Of a stretch of 64,000 bases of DNA, positions 10,036 through 22,128 are shown piece by piece (positions within the stretch are counted from its first letter, which is position 1; each line of letters starts with the position of its first letter). Location of the stretch: contig OX578140.1 of NCBI GenBank assembly GCA_951213105.1, positions 123,373,649-123,437,648 on the forward strand, in the 5' to 3' direction. The translations under genes and the position numbers were made by a program. Under the pieces are notes generated by a model. It had not been told where the DNA came from. It saw only the letters and a list, made by a program, of their open reading frames with translations, and ran no database searches. The stretch is from Amaurobius ferox (taxonomy: Eukaryota; Arthropoda; Arachnida; Araneae; Amaurobiidae).

Positions 10036-12010
10036 TAAAAATCTGATATGGGCTGCATATGACTTTTCTTACAGATTCAAATTCATTTTCGCTCTCTTTC
10101 TTTTATGATTGAGTTTAATAACACAAAATAACATGGATAATTATTTGAAATTACACTGAATTTGTAGTTTTATTTCAATTTTTGTTTTTATTTGGTGGCT
10201 AGACTTATTTTCGAAGGTGATGTAGCAAAAATACAAAAAAAAAAAAAATATTGAGAATAGTTAGTCCTAGAGTTATGAGGTTGGTCTTATTCTTTTTGTA
10301 ATAAACCAAATTTAACAAAATTTGGTAGACAAATAACTTGTGCATTACCGTAGTGCTGATTAGATTTTGGTACAATTTGAAAAAAAAGAATCTGTATTTT
10401 TTACTTTCCCTGCAATACATTGTAATGTATAGGGAAAGTATTGGAATCATGCCGAAAATCGCAACTCGAGTTTTCGATGGATCTACACGTTTCAAGACCT
10501 CTAGAATACGAGAAAACTATTTTCAGCTTGACGCCTGTGTGTGTGTCTGTCTGTGCAGATTTTGTATTCACTCTAACTAAGAAAGTAATTGACCGAATTT
10601 CATAAAATTTGGTAGGTAAGTCACTTGTGGGCGAATCTGGTGCTGATTAGTTTTGGGTACCATTCGGGATAAAAGAACCCACCTTTTTTTGCGAAATGGC
10701 CCCCAAAAGCTTGTATCCACTCTAGCTGAAAAACTAATGGACCGAATTTGACAAAATTTGGTAAGTAAATCACTTGTGGGACACCCTGGTGCTGATTAGA
10801 TTTTGGTATGATTCGGAAAAAAGTAACCTGCCTTTTTTTTGCAAAATGGCCTGCAAAAATCGCAAAAATCTAAAATAAAAAACTAACTATGCTCAAATAT
10901 ATCCATAAAATGCTTGTTTAATGCGTAATTTTTAACAAAGAAAAGAATAAGATGAACCCCATTACACTAGGACTAGCCGTTCTCGAGATATTTTAGTTTT
11001 TTCGTATTTTCTCTACGACACCTTTGAAAATAAGTCCAGTTATCAAATGAGAACGAAAATTGAATTAAAAATGAATTAAATGTAATTAAAATAAAGAGAA
11101 CATGAATATAAGTCTGCAAGGAAAGTCATGTGCTGCCCACATCAGATTTTTTTTTTTAGAAAGGACCCATCATCAAAAATCACCAAAATATAAAACAAAA
11201 AACTACATATGCTCAAATGTGTCAATTAAATGCTTGTTTTAGTCGTAAATTTTGATAAAGAAAAGAATAAGACCAACTCCATTACACTAAGATGAACCAT
11301 TCTAAAGATAACAAGTTTTTTTTTTAATTTTGAGGAACTGCAGATATTTTTCACTGTAGTTATAATAATTTCATTAAATAATAACTATTTAATGAAGTTT
11401 CTTAAAATTTAGTAGTAGTCAAGCCCTTTGAGGATTATCCTAATGTTGATTGAATTTTGGCTTGATTTGGGGAAAAGATAACTGACCATTTTTTGCAAAA
11501 TGGTCTGCAAAGATCATGAAAATCTGAAATAAATGACTAAACTTGCTGAAATATATTGATTAATATCATTTACATATCTCCTCAAATGATACATACATGG
11601 CAAGTTTAGCGGCTGTAGCTCAATTTCTTATCCGGGTATATATAATTTTTTGAAACAGAGTGTGTATTAATTATATACTTTTTCTTCATATAATATTTAA
11701 CAGCAAAGCAAATAAGACTAACTTCATAACTCTAGGATGGACCATTGTTGAGATATTTTAGTCTTTTGTAATTTTGAGGGGCTAAAGATGTTTTAAAATG
11801 CATTAGGTTGCCAAATGAAATTTTAGTGTATTATAAATGCAAATTGGATTTAATATCAGAAAAGTATCCATGTTATTTTTTACATTTAAACTCAACTCAA
11901 TGCACCAGGTAATAAAAAATAACAAAAGGAATTTGAGTCTGTATGGAAAGTCATGTGCTGGCCACATCACATTTTTATGTCACTTACACTTCTTTTTGGT
12001 TACTATTTTT
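10036..12010. repeat. Cluster of the palindromic-end dispersed family
   Basis: A forward copy starts at about 10402 with an ACTTTCCCT...AGGGAAAGT palindrome (to 10440), continues with TTTTCGATGGATCTACACG, and ends at about 11150 with AAGGAAAGTCATGTGCTGCC. Further copies end near 11960 (GGAAAGTCATGTGCTGGCC) and a reverse end lies near 10040. Internal ~145-bp units at 10590 and 10735 share ACCGAATTT, AAAATTTGGTA, CACTTGTGGG and GGTGCTGATTAG. Frames at 10205-10580 and 11837-12162 are by-products of AT-rich repeat sequence. Confidence 0.6.
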
Positions 12011-13384
12011 GCAATTTTATTATCTTTATCACTTTATGGATTTATCTATTTCTTCCTCTCTCTCATTTCAAACCATTCCCTTATATTAATGTAAAGGTTT
12101 TAATTTCTTTTAATAAAGCAATTTTAAACAATTTTCATGAAAATTGTATCTTTAGCGACTAAAATATTATCAAAGCGTTTCTATCTTAGCATCAACGGAA
12201 TGATTATATAACGCCCCTTCTAACAAACTTTGAACTCAATCAGTAACATAATTCTTTCATAATTCTTTTTATATGCTTTTTTATGCAGTTCAAAAATAAT
12301 TCGTTTTTAATTTTGTGCATTTACAAATTGGAGATTCACAACACTATTTTAATTTTTTGTTCAAATAGGGAGGGATATCTTAACATTATAATGATATTGT
12401 TTAATTACTCTTTTTCTGAATTTTTATGAATTAAGTGGGTCAATTAAAACTGTGACTTCCCATTTGAATGCTTGCCTCAAAAGAAGTCTTTTTTTGTGTG
12501 TTCATAACGTTACAACTGGGGTCCCGCCTATTGTTATGAAGATCTCATACTTTAAATACTAAGGTTCCTAAATATGCAGGCTGGTGCAAATCTTATCTTC
12601 CAGTTAAAGGGGTGGTTGTATATAGCGAAAAGAGGATTACTTTCTTGTCCTTTTCTCAGAATCTCAAAAAAAGCAAAACATTCTAATCTACTTTCCTGAA
12701 TGATTCGTACAAGTTTTTTTAAAAGCACCTATTTTACACCTAAATTACGTATCAAATATCAACCAGGGTTGGATTAGGTGTGCTTTTCGGCTCGGGGGAT
12801 TTTAAGATAGCAGCCATTGTTCAGTGGTGAGGGGGATCAGCATATTAAAAAATTTAAAAAATAATCGCAAAAGACCCTGATTTTCTGGGAAAAGTTATAA
12901 AATCATATATCTTAGTCTATAATAATAAATGCAATATCTGTCTGTCTATTTTATCTCTAGAGCAATAGCCAGGCCGCACTCAGTTATGAAATTTGATATG
13001 CAGATAGTGACGAAGCGTTAGGAAGACAAGATGATTAGTGTCTACTCAAATAATTCACGGCCTAGTAACTTTTATTTTAATTATATAGAGGTCGAAATAA
13101 ATGTATAAAATGTTTTCTGTATGATAATGGATGGAGATATTTTTGCAGGGAGATATTTTTGCTCTGTTTGGAGTTTGTTTCCTCCTTTTCCTGCTTATAT
13201 TATTAAACAGAAAGAGAGTGCAGTGAGCGTTGATTGTTTAGAGAGACATATTTCAGATAGTGTTTCTTCCCAAAATATTCTATTGAGAGCTGAAAAAATA
13301 TGCACATGCTGATTCTACCTTAGCTGCAACAGTTCTCATGTAGACGTATCTATCTGCTGTTTTCATTACACACATTTACCGCAT
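12011..13384. other. AT-rich intron sequence with repeat debris
   Basis: CAGGGTTGGATTAGG at about 12763 resembles CAGGGTTGGACTGGG at 8059, and both are followed by GATTTTAAG and a CAGTGGTG block, so they are two ends or fragments of one family. TCTATAATAATAAATGC...TCTGTCTGTC at 12918 resembles the stretch at 22795 (TCTATAATAAAAAGAAG...TCTGTCTGTTTGTC). No coding exon is seen. Confidence 0.4.
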
Positions 13385-13610
13385 TTCAAATCTTTTAGGT
13401 CCCAACTAACCAAATTCCACTATTCACTGTGACTTTAAATTTGGTATGTTGTTGTCTTTTGTGGTACATTTTGATTCTTTGGATTTTGAACTTAATGGGC
13501 TATTCTATCTTGGGCTCGCTCAGAAGGTACTCATTTTGGGAGAATAACTCGAGAACCAGAGCAATTAAAATATCCAAATTTAATATGTCATTGTCTTTTG
13601 TGGTATATAT
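13385..13610 (+). repeat. ~140-bp satellite, first segment
   Basis: The unit includes TTGTCTTTTGTGGTA, TTTTGATTCTTTGGATTTTG, GGGCTCGCTCAGAAGG and ATAACTCGAGAACCAGAGCA. Related units occur at 16979-17336, 18280-18350 and 30213-30420. Each gap is filled by a transposon, so the array was once contiguous. Confidence 0.65.
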
Positions 13611-13893
13611 ATATACATATATATATATACATACACAGTAAAATCCCGATAATTCGTAATGCCAAGGGACCAAGGCCTCATTACAAATTATCGAGATTTT
13701 CGAATGTGCGGGATTACGATTTATCAAGGGTAAAAAAAGTAAAATTTTGAATTAATGGGGTTTTATTAATGCTAGAATTATGTACATAAAATAGTATATA
13801 TATGTATACTATATATCCTTGGACATAATATGAATTATGCAAAGTACGTAGGTATATGCACCTATATGTACCCTAAAAAACCCCAACTTAGGC

Positions 13894-14832
13894 TTAAAAT
13901 AAAACAACATAAACAAATAAAATACGCATGTAGAAAAAAGTCAAGTAGAAAAAAAATTTGGTTATTTTTGTCTCATAAAGGGAATGTTCACTCACTCGAT
14001 CAGTGGCGTTGTCCAGTGTCACAATAGCCGAAAGCACATGGTCGCTGACTTTTGATTTGGTTAGAAAATGCCGCAAGCGATTGATGTAACATTTTGCCTC
14101 CTTTATAAAAATCGTGGGGAAGTCCTCATTGCAATTGCCATCTTTATCCTATGGGGCCAAAATGTCCTCATCCATCAGATTTCCTGCAACAGCCAAGTCA
14201 TTGTCAAAGTAAATAAAATCTTCAATTGTGATGCAATTTTTTTCACTTTGAGGCACGCGATTCCAGTCTACAAGGTCTACACTTATAATTGATGAATCCA
14301 GTTCGTTAATAGATGTTGTATCCAGTTTTATAAAACCACAAGCATGGAAACAGTTTTAAATTGTAGATTGACTGATATTTTTCCACGCTTTGTCGGCAAT
14401 GTTCATAGCCGAAAAGATTGTGATTTTGTTCTCCTTTCTGTCCTCAATGCTATCTAACAGTTGCATAACTACTTCTTTATGCTACATGCTTTTAAAATTT
14501 TTTATTATGCCCTGATCAAGGGGCTGAAGTTTAGAGGTCGTGTTAGCAGGCAAAAACTCAACTTTTACATGATTAAAAATCAGAGCGCCATTGTGGGCTG
14601 TGTAATTATCAATGAATAGCAGAATTTTATGCTGTTGTCTCTCCACTTACTGCTTGAAGAGGCTGTCGTGATGAAGTCCTTTTTTCGGAAAATCGATGTC
14701 AGTGTAGACGGAGGAATTTGAAAGCGTTTAACTACTTCGATTTTTTTCTCACCATCAGCGACGACTTTAATAATTTTTTTTTTTTTTTTGTTCGAGAATA
14801 GAAAGACACTTATGCTACCGTTTTGAACTCAT
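13894..14832 (-). pseudogene. pogo/Tigger transposase, internally deleted and broken
   Basis: Starting from an ATG at 14832, the minus strand encodes a CENP-B/psq-type helix-turn-helix (EVVKRFQIPPSTLTSIF, preceded by a stop and a poly-A tract in the frame). It then jumps directly to the second catalytic Asp region (FIDNYTAHNGALIF), LPANTTSKLQPLDQGIIKNF, and the C-terminal tail near 13980. The CENPB DNA-binding repeat and the first part of the DDE domain are missing, so this is an internal deletion derivative with added stops. The sequence DQGIIKNF is diagnostic of this superfamily (known). It cannot encode an active enzyme. Confidence 0.7.
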
Positions 14833-15151
14833 TTTGAACGCAACTGAAGCTGAAAATAAAAATATGCGAATAACTCTTACGGTGTGTGGACCATGTGACT
14901 TTCGACTGTGCGATTCTATGGTCAGCAACCCTCTTCCCTCCTCACATTAGCAGACAGGGGAGTTTTTCTCCCTGTTTAAGAATGGAACAGCCGAAGGTCA
15001 AACGCCTTCTCTTTAGAGCTACACTATAGGGAAGGGGGAAAGTTTCATTTTGAATAAACAGGATTATTGACATGGTATATTACAATTTATAAGATGTTTT
15101 TGTTCCTCTTGAGTGAGAAAATACTTACGAATAAGCGAGGGGACCTAAATG

Positions 15152-16865
15152 CATACCTACCAACTTTTACGCATTATGCGTAAAATTTACGCATTTTAAC
15201 TGCTCTTTACGCTTTTACGCATATATTGCTATATTTTACGCATTTCCGCATTTATTTGAATTTTTTAACATTACTAGGAAATCAATCTCCGGCGAAATTC
15301 TCGGGCTTTTTATGTTTGAAATTTATCAATTAGCCAGACATGTATAATTCCTCGGAAACACCGCATTTCCGCTTTTTTAGCACTGATATATACCATTCCC
15401 GGGATCGTAGCAAATCCATAATAAAATGCAGGGTAATGCCAATTAAATTAACGGAGATTTACGGCCGCGTGTAACGTAAATTAAGATCTCGATCACTTAT
15501 TTTATGAAAGTAATAAATATATTTCTCCAAAGGTTGTCTAATTCAGCATAAATCGCTAAAATGTTATTTTGTTCATTAATTTTGCATAAACACTGCGATT
15601 GCGCAATTCAGTTTGTTCTCATGAATCGCCGAGAGTACAATAGTATCTTTTTCCATCCATCTCAATCTTCTAAATATTGCATTTTTGATTGACTAAACTA
15701 GCTTATTTTCATATTCTAATTAATTATTACTGTTAATTTCTTAATTATTTTCGCATAAACAGTGCGATTACGCAATTCAGTTACTTCGTGTGGATTGCTG
15801 AGCGTACGTTAGTATCTTTTTCCATCCATCTCCATCATTTAAATGTTGCATATTAGATTGACTAAACTAGCTTATTTTCATATTCTGATTAATTATTACG
15901 GTTAATTTCTTAATTATTTTCACATAAACAGTGCGATTGCGCAATTCAGTTACTTCACGTGAATTGCCGAGAATATATTAGTATATTTTTCCATCCATCT
16001 CCATCATTTAAATGTTGCATATTAGATCGACTAAACTAGTTTATTTTCATATTATGGCTAATTATTAAGGTTAATTTTTTAATTATATTTGCATAATATA
16101 AATTTTTCTATTTAAAAAATGGGTATGAAATCTGTGAAGGGATATTTTCCAAAAAGTGGTATTAAAGCGATGATTTAGGCAAATCAAAGGGAAACCATTT
16201 TGGCAGGAATTTTCACATAAACAGTGCGATTGCGCAATTCAGTTACTTCACGTGAATTGCCGAGAGTACATTAGTATATTTTTCCATCCATCTCCATCAT
16301 TTAAATGTTGCATATTAGATCGACTAAACTAGCTTATTTTCATATTATGGCTAATTATTAAGGTTAATTTTTTAATTATATTTGCATAATATTAATTTTT
16401 CTATTTAAAAAATGGGTATGAAATCTGTGAAGGGATATTTTCCAAAAAGTGGTATTAAAGCGATGATTTAGGCAAATCAAAGGGAAACCATTTTGGCGGG
16501 AATATTATTCAGTGCTATATTTCTTTTTTTATTAAAGATCAATATTTGTTAATCTCTTTAGTGAAAACCTGTGTTTTGCCAAACATAAATATTTGTCTTC
16601 ATTATAAAGTAAGTCTCACCGGATAAAACCTTTATATATTTTTGCTTTATAATTTATTGTCCTGAAATTTTATAAAATTGGTGTCCTGAATTTTCATAAT
16701 CTACCAGTAAGCCTGATATTTAATGCAATATTTTTTTAATGCAGGTACTTCTACATAGTTAAATTCATTAGAAATATCGTTTGCGCGTGTAATTAAAAAA
16801 AATCATTATAAATGTCATTCACGCAAAATTTTACACATTCCAATTTTCCCAGGTTGGCAGGTATG
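15152..16865. mobile_element. Unclassified TIR element A, flanked by 6-bp duplications
   Basis: Termini are CATACCTACCAACTTTTACG and, reverse-complemented at the right, CATACCTGCCAACCTGGG. TAAATG flanks it at 15146-15151 and 16866-16871. After the left end there is a run of TTTACGC/GCGTAAA motifs. The interior has four ~165-300-bp direct repeats containing GCGATTGCGCAATTCAGTT, CATCCATCTC and GACTAAACTAG (near 15595, 15760, 15930, 16220), plus a ~290-bp duplication (about 15918-16205 and 16208-16500). No convincing coding sequence was found. A second copy is at 19881-22122. Confidence 0.75.
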
Positions 16866-16978
16866 TAAATGTATTTTTATTTTATGAATTACCACAAGTT
16901 TTTCAAGAGATCTGAAGTTTATTATGAATAAGCGGGATTTACGAAATAACGGATGCGAATTACTGAGATTGTACTGTA

Positions 16979-17336
16979 TTTCTTTGGATTTTGACTTTAC
17001 TGGTCATATTGGGCTCACAATAGTAATGTGCACGTCTTTTGGGAATGACTTAAATACCAGAGTAGATAGAAAGCTTAAATGAGGCATATCTTGCTTTTCA
17101 TTGTATATTTTTAATTTTTAGATTTTGAACCGTTATTCCAGCTCATTCTGAGTCCATAATAAGAAGTTACATGTTTGGGAGACTAACTCGAAAACCGAAA
17201 CAGCTAGAAAGTTTAAATTAGGTATATCATTGCCTTTCGTCGTAATATTTTAATTCTTTGAATTTTATACCTTATTGTCTAACACGGTCTTAGACTGTAA
17301 TAGTAAGGTGTATGTTTTTACGAATGACTTGAATCC
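16979..17336 (+). repeat. ~140-bp satellite, second segment
   Basis: Two and a half units lie between the pogo element and the minus-strand LINE. Shared blocks are AACTCGAAAACCGAAACAGC, TTTAATTCTTTGAATTTT and TAGTAAGGTGTATG. They continue the array that starts at 13385. Confidence 0.6.
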
Positions 17337-17342
17337 GGAGCA

Positions 17343-18273
17343 ACTCATCATCAACAGTGGTTCAACAGCCCACTGTGGTCCTTGGTCTTCCTTAGAAGAT
17401 TTTTCTAAGTTATTCTCCTTGGAGCAATCCTTCTCCATTTTTTAACACCTCAAAGTCTTTGTCCACACAATCGATCCATCTCAACTTCGGTCATCGTCTA
17501 GGTCTTTTACCGCTCAGTGGGGACATAAAGGTTTTTTTGTGATTTTTTGCTTATACATTTTTAGCAAATGTCCTACTCATTGCATTCTGTTAATTTTACT
17601 GTATTTAATTATGTCAGAATCTTTGCATTACCTATATAATTCAAAAATTGTATCTTCAATTCTAAATATTATTTTCCTGAATTCTGCTAAAAATACTGCA
17701 CAAAAATTTTCACTCAAAGATGCAAAGAATTTTTTCCATTGTGTCCTTTGAAAGTCCAGATTTCTGAAGCATAAATTAAGGTAGGTTTTATGAGTACTTG
17801 GCTGTAATTTTGTTCTACCAATCCGGTATGATCTGAAAAATTTCTTAATCTATGAAAACAGTGATTTGCAGTTATAATTCGTTTTTTGACTTTTAAACTA
17901 ATGTTATTTCTACAGTTTATTTGAGATCTCAGGTAGTTAAAATGCTCAATAAATTCAAATTTGTACAAATCAGCCTCAAATATGAGGGCGATAGACCCAC
18001 TTCTGGTAAAATCCATGTAATTAGTTTTGTCTTGGTTAATTTTCAAATGCATTTTATCAGCAGTGCTGTCCAAGGCAAGAAAAGCCTCCAATTCGGATCA
18101 TTGGTTTTAGCTATAATATCGATGTCATCAGTATATGCAAGAATTTAAATAGATTTGTGGTAGATATTTCCTTCAGTCTTGATATTAGAATCTCTAATTA
18201 CTTTTGCCAGGGCTAGATTGAAAAGTGGATAAGCAAGTGTATTTCCCTGTTTAACATCATTTCTATTAAAACT
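17343..18273 (-). mobile_element. 5'-truncated non-LTR retrotransposon (LINE) fragment
   Basis: The minus strand carries RT motif B remnants (VKQGNTLAYPLFNLALAKVI), the catalytic motif as AYTDDIDIIAKT, and a 125-codon frame (18091-17714) with LKINQDKTNYMDF, the thumb region and YASEIWTF. Further down are relics of the C terminus (MDGSIVWTKTL-like) near 17470. The hexamer GGAGCA at 17337-17342 and 18274-18279 flanks it, and the minus-strand 3' end is GATGATGAGT. Endonuclease and N-terminal RT are missing. The YTDD variant and stops show it is dead. The clade is uncertain (RTE-like is possible). Confidence 0.75.
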
Positions 18274-18279
18274 GGAGCA

Positions 18280-18350
18280 GCCACAAAACTAAAATTAAGC
18301 ATGTCTTGTCCTTCATTGTATATTTTGATTCTTTGAATTTTGAACTATAG
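18280..18350 (+). repeat. ~140-bp satellite, third segment
   Basis: Half a unit (CTTCATTGTATATTTTGATT, then CTTTGAATTTTGAACTATAG) lies between the LINE and the gypsy LTR. The unit resumes after the gypsy element at 30213. Confidence 0.6.
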
Positions 18351-18354
18351 TGGT

Positions 18355-18585
18355 TTTAGTGAAGTACCCCGGAATGGGGGTTTAGGTCACTACTTCGGTA
18401 TATTAGACTTAACATACTTGTTATAGGTTGCATTGATTGTGGACTACAGCTATTCGTACAAGAACACTCTACACATTAGAAACTTAACATTTAATAATCC
18501 AAACTTAAACATAACGATACAGGTACTTTACATGCTGTACTTAAAAGATTACAGCGTAAGTTGTCCTAATCTATGCATGTTTATG
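18355..18585 (-). repeat. gypsy 3' LTR, distal part
   Basis: It matches 29825-30060 of the other LTR, including GTCACTACTTCGGTATATT and TTACAGCGTAAGTTGTCC. It ends at TGTTTATG (18578-18585), the target site duplicated by the hAT-like insertion. A 92-codon frame starting at 18433 is just LTR sequence. Confidence 0.75.
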
Positions 18586-19880
18586 CAGGCCCGGTTTAAG
18601 GCGTGGGCGGCGTGGGCAATTGCCCACGGCGGCCAAATTAGGGGCGGCCATTTGGAAGTGAAATTATGTGTAGTAAGAATGACTTTTGTGGTCGTATTAA
18701 AAAAAAATTGAAATTGAACCAATTTTGTGCCACTTTAATGTAAATGAATTAATGTACTCTTTTAAATAGTGTTAAAACATTAAAAGAATAAAAAAAATCG
18801 TTTTTCTCCCAAAATTATATCTTTTTTGAAGCAATGTATAGTTCTGCTTGAAAGTACTAAGCTCAAACACTTAGGAGATTACTAGATTTTATACAACTTG
18901 CAGCTGGATGCAGCCTGCATTCCCTGAGGCTCACGACCTTGTTCCCCCAAACACTGGAAAAAATCCAAGGGGCGATTCTCAGAATTTGTTCCTGCTTCCA
19001 AATTCAAATTGTAAACACATGGATGCGGTCTCTATGATCGCACTTCTAAAAGGACGGGAGGGAGAAGATTAGTCCAGATGGTCATTATTTTGGTCATCTA
19101 CCATTTTAGCTCATTTGGGCATTGAGCCTAGCAGGAGGCCATTGCAGTTGCAGATAACACAGTGACTAGAAGTAAAAAGCTACTTCTTGGTATTCAGAGT
19201 GTTGTGTTATGATGCTGCTGTGCAAGATTCACAAATTCATCTTCGTGAAATATGGCTTCTTTTAAGTATTCGGGTAACTTTTTTTTTCAATTATTTAAAA
19301 TATTTTCGTAAAATTTCTTAATTGACTATGTCTTTTGTTGATTTTTAATGTGTTTTAACAAATAAAATAAATTTGATGCTGAATTTAGTCTATGGCATTA
19401 GCCCCAGAATAATACTGATAAAAGAATAATTTTTTCACGTTTTTATCCAAAATAATATCTATAAGCCCCATGGCTGTTCTATGAAAAATCTTCAGACGCA
19501 ATTGCAAATAATTAAGCAATGGTGTAAAATGATCTTTATTTTGTAATTTTTTTAGTTTCATTGCAAAATGAAAGAAAAAGAAATGGTATAAAAGGTTTTT
19601 GCGAAGCAAAATATTCCTTTATGAATATTTGCATAAAAGTGGAAAAGTTGTTTCTAAATTGTTAGAGCTGTTTTATAAATTAATAAATTTATTCTATAGA
19701 CCCAGTCTGCGAATTTGACAGATTCTTTTGCTAATGCATACAAATTTCTGTCTAGATATACGTTCAATAATGTGTAAATATTATTTTAATTTTGCATAAT
19801 TACACTTTTAGTTATAATTATAGTGCAATACACTTTTAGGTAAAATGTTAAGTAAACAATCTTAAAATTTGTAATATACA

Positions 19881-20166
19881 CATACCTGCCAACTTTTACG
19901 CATTATGCGTAAAATTTACGCATTTTAACTGCTCTTTACGCTTTTACGCATATATTGCTAGATTTTACGCATTTTCGCATTTATTTGAATTTTTTAACAT
20001 TACTAGGAAATCAATCTCCGGCGAAATTCTCTGCCATTTTTACTTTCCTTATATACATAATGTGTAAGGAAAGTATAGTGACGGGGTCGAAAATTCGAAA
20101 TCGAGTTTTCGACGGGAGAGCACGTTTCAAGCATCCCTGATCACGAATCAAACATTTTTGAAGTGA

Positions 20167-20216
<50 letters not shown>

Positions 20217-22122
20217 TATGTGTGTGTGAAAGTATGTGTGTGTGTGTGTGTGTCAGTGAGTCTGTGGAGACGATAACTGACGAACGAATGGACCGATTCG
20301 AACCAAATTTGGTATAAAAATCACAATCCGTAAACACTGGAAGCCTATTGTTTTTATACGTAATCGAATGTTCAGAACACTCTTAAATTTTCGAATAAAA
20401 TTTTGGAAAAATCGTTAAAAAATCAAAACCACTGATAAAGTTACGCAAATAGACATTTCTTATGTAATTTTTCATTAGAAAACGATTGACATAAATTTTA
20501 GAGCGCTAACATGAACCGTTCTCGAGATATTGCACATTTTTAAAAAAAATTATTAAAAAGTCATATAAAATGAAAAAAAAATATTTCCTATTGAGAAACA
20601 TGTTCACTTTTCATTTGTACTACCATGCGATAAATTGGGTGACATCATTCTCGTAGATCTAGCTCGTTCCATTCATGAAAAAAGATACTTTGAGTAATAC
20701 TTTTGTACTTGAACGCTAATAGTCATTTTTCTGCTGTAAGAACAACTTATTTCTTTGTCCATAACGTTTGGCAAAATTTTGGCGACGAATTTGGCGGAAT
20801 GTCGCCAACTTGGCGACTTTTTGAAATGTTGCCAAATTAACGAAAATCTCGCCAAATGGATAAAAATGACGCTAAATCAATGAAAATGACGACTGATTGC
20901 CGAAAATGCAATATCTTGGAAGGAATATTAGTATCTACTATAAGAAAAACCTATTTTTTTACTGTAAAAGTAGTAAATTAATTACATTATATAAGGAAAG
21001 TCATGTGTTGCCCACATCAGATTTTTTTTGTTTGAAATTTATCAGTTAACCAGACATGGTATAATTCCTCGGAAACACCAAGTTTCCGCTTTTTTAGCAC
21101 TTATTTCTACCATTCCCGGGATCGTAGCAAATCCATAATAAAATGCAGGGTAATACCAATCAAATTAACGGAGATTTACGGCCGCGTGTAATGTAAATGA
21201 AGATCTCGATCGCTTATTTTATTAAAGTAATAAATATACTTTTTCAAAGGTTGTCTAATTCAGCATAAATCGCTAAAATGTTATTTTGTTCATCAATTTC
21301 GCACATACACTGCGATTGCGCAATTCAGTTTGTTCTTATGAATCGCCGAGAGTACAAAAGTACCTTTTTCCATCCATCTCAATCTTCTAAAAATTGCATT
21401 TTTGATTGACTAAACTAGTTTATTTTCATATTCTAATTAATTATTATGGTTAATTTCTTAATTATTTTCGCATAAACAGTGCGATTGCGCAATTCAGTTA
21501 CTTTGCGTGAATTGCCGAGAGTACGTTAGTATCTTTTTCCATCCATCTCCATCATTTAAATGTTGCATATTAGATCGACCAAACTAGCTTATTTTCATAT
21601 TATGGCTAATTATTAAAGTTAATTTTTTAATTATATTTGCATAATACAAATTTTTCTATTTTGCAAAATGGGTATGAACTCTGTGAAGGGATCTTTTCTA
21701 AAAAGTGGTATAAGAGCAATGATTTAGGCAAATTAAAAGGAAACCATTTTGGCAGGAATATAATCCAGTGCTATATTTTGTTTTTGTTTTTTATTAAAGA
21801 TCAATATTTGTTACTCTCTTTAGTGAAAACCTGTGTTTTACCAAACATAAATATTTGTTTTCGTTATAAGGTAATTTTCACCAGATAAAACCTTTATATA
21901 TTTTTTGTTTTCTAATTTATTGTTCTGAAATTTTATAAAATTGGTGTCTTGAATTTTCATATTCTATGCCAGATATTTAATGCAGCATTTTTTTAATGCA
22001 GGTACTTGTGCATAGTTAAATTCATTAGAAATGTCGTTTGCGCGTGTAGTTTAAAAAAATCATTATAAATGTCATTCACGCAAAATTTTACACATTCCAA
22101 TTTTCCCAGGTTGGCAGGTATG
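19881..22122. mobile_element. Unclassified TIR element B (same family as 15152-16865)
   Basis: Termini are CATACCTGCCAACTTTTACG at the left and the complement CATACCTGCCAACCTGGG at the right. TATACA at 19875-19880 and 22123-22128 is a perfect 6-bp duplication. The internal repeats with GCGATTGCGCAATTCAGTT occur twice (21310, 21480), fewer than in copy A. Compared with copy A, it holds an extra ~1 kb at about 20038-21030. Frames in it carry no recognisable domain. Confidence 0.75.
20038..21030 (+). repeat. Palindromic-end dispersed element nested in TIR element B
   Basis: It starts with the palindrome ACTTTCCTTA...TAAGGAAAGT (20041-20073), followed by TCGAAAATTCGAAATCGAG, and ends with AAGGAAAGTCATGTGTTGCC and CACATCAGATTTTTT near 21026. 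A (GT)n microsatellite occupies about 20170-20250. Copy A of the host element lacks this block, which shows it is an insertion into a T-rich site. Near 20770-20890 are repeated GCCAAATT/GAAAATGACG motifs. Confidence 0.65.
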
Positions 22123-22128
22123 TATACA

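Larger units (their letters stand above)
13636..16976 (-). mobile_element. pogo/Tigger-type element containing a nested transposon
   Basis: The left end CAGTAAAATCCCGATAATTCG and the reverse-complemented right end CAGTACAATCTCAGTAATTCG form inverted repeats. TA follows the right end; the left flank has TA two bases out. A degenerate transposase lies on the minus strand at 13894-14832. Bases 15152-16865 are a separate element inserted with a 6-bp duplication. Removing that insert leaves about 1.6 kb. The whole element sits inside the 140-bp satellite. Confidence 0.75.

Noticed and set aside
20161..20337. His/Thr-rich frame on the minus strand at 20337-20011
   Set aside because: It is a translation of the (GT)n microsatellite.
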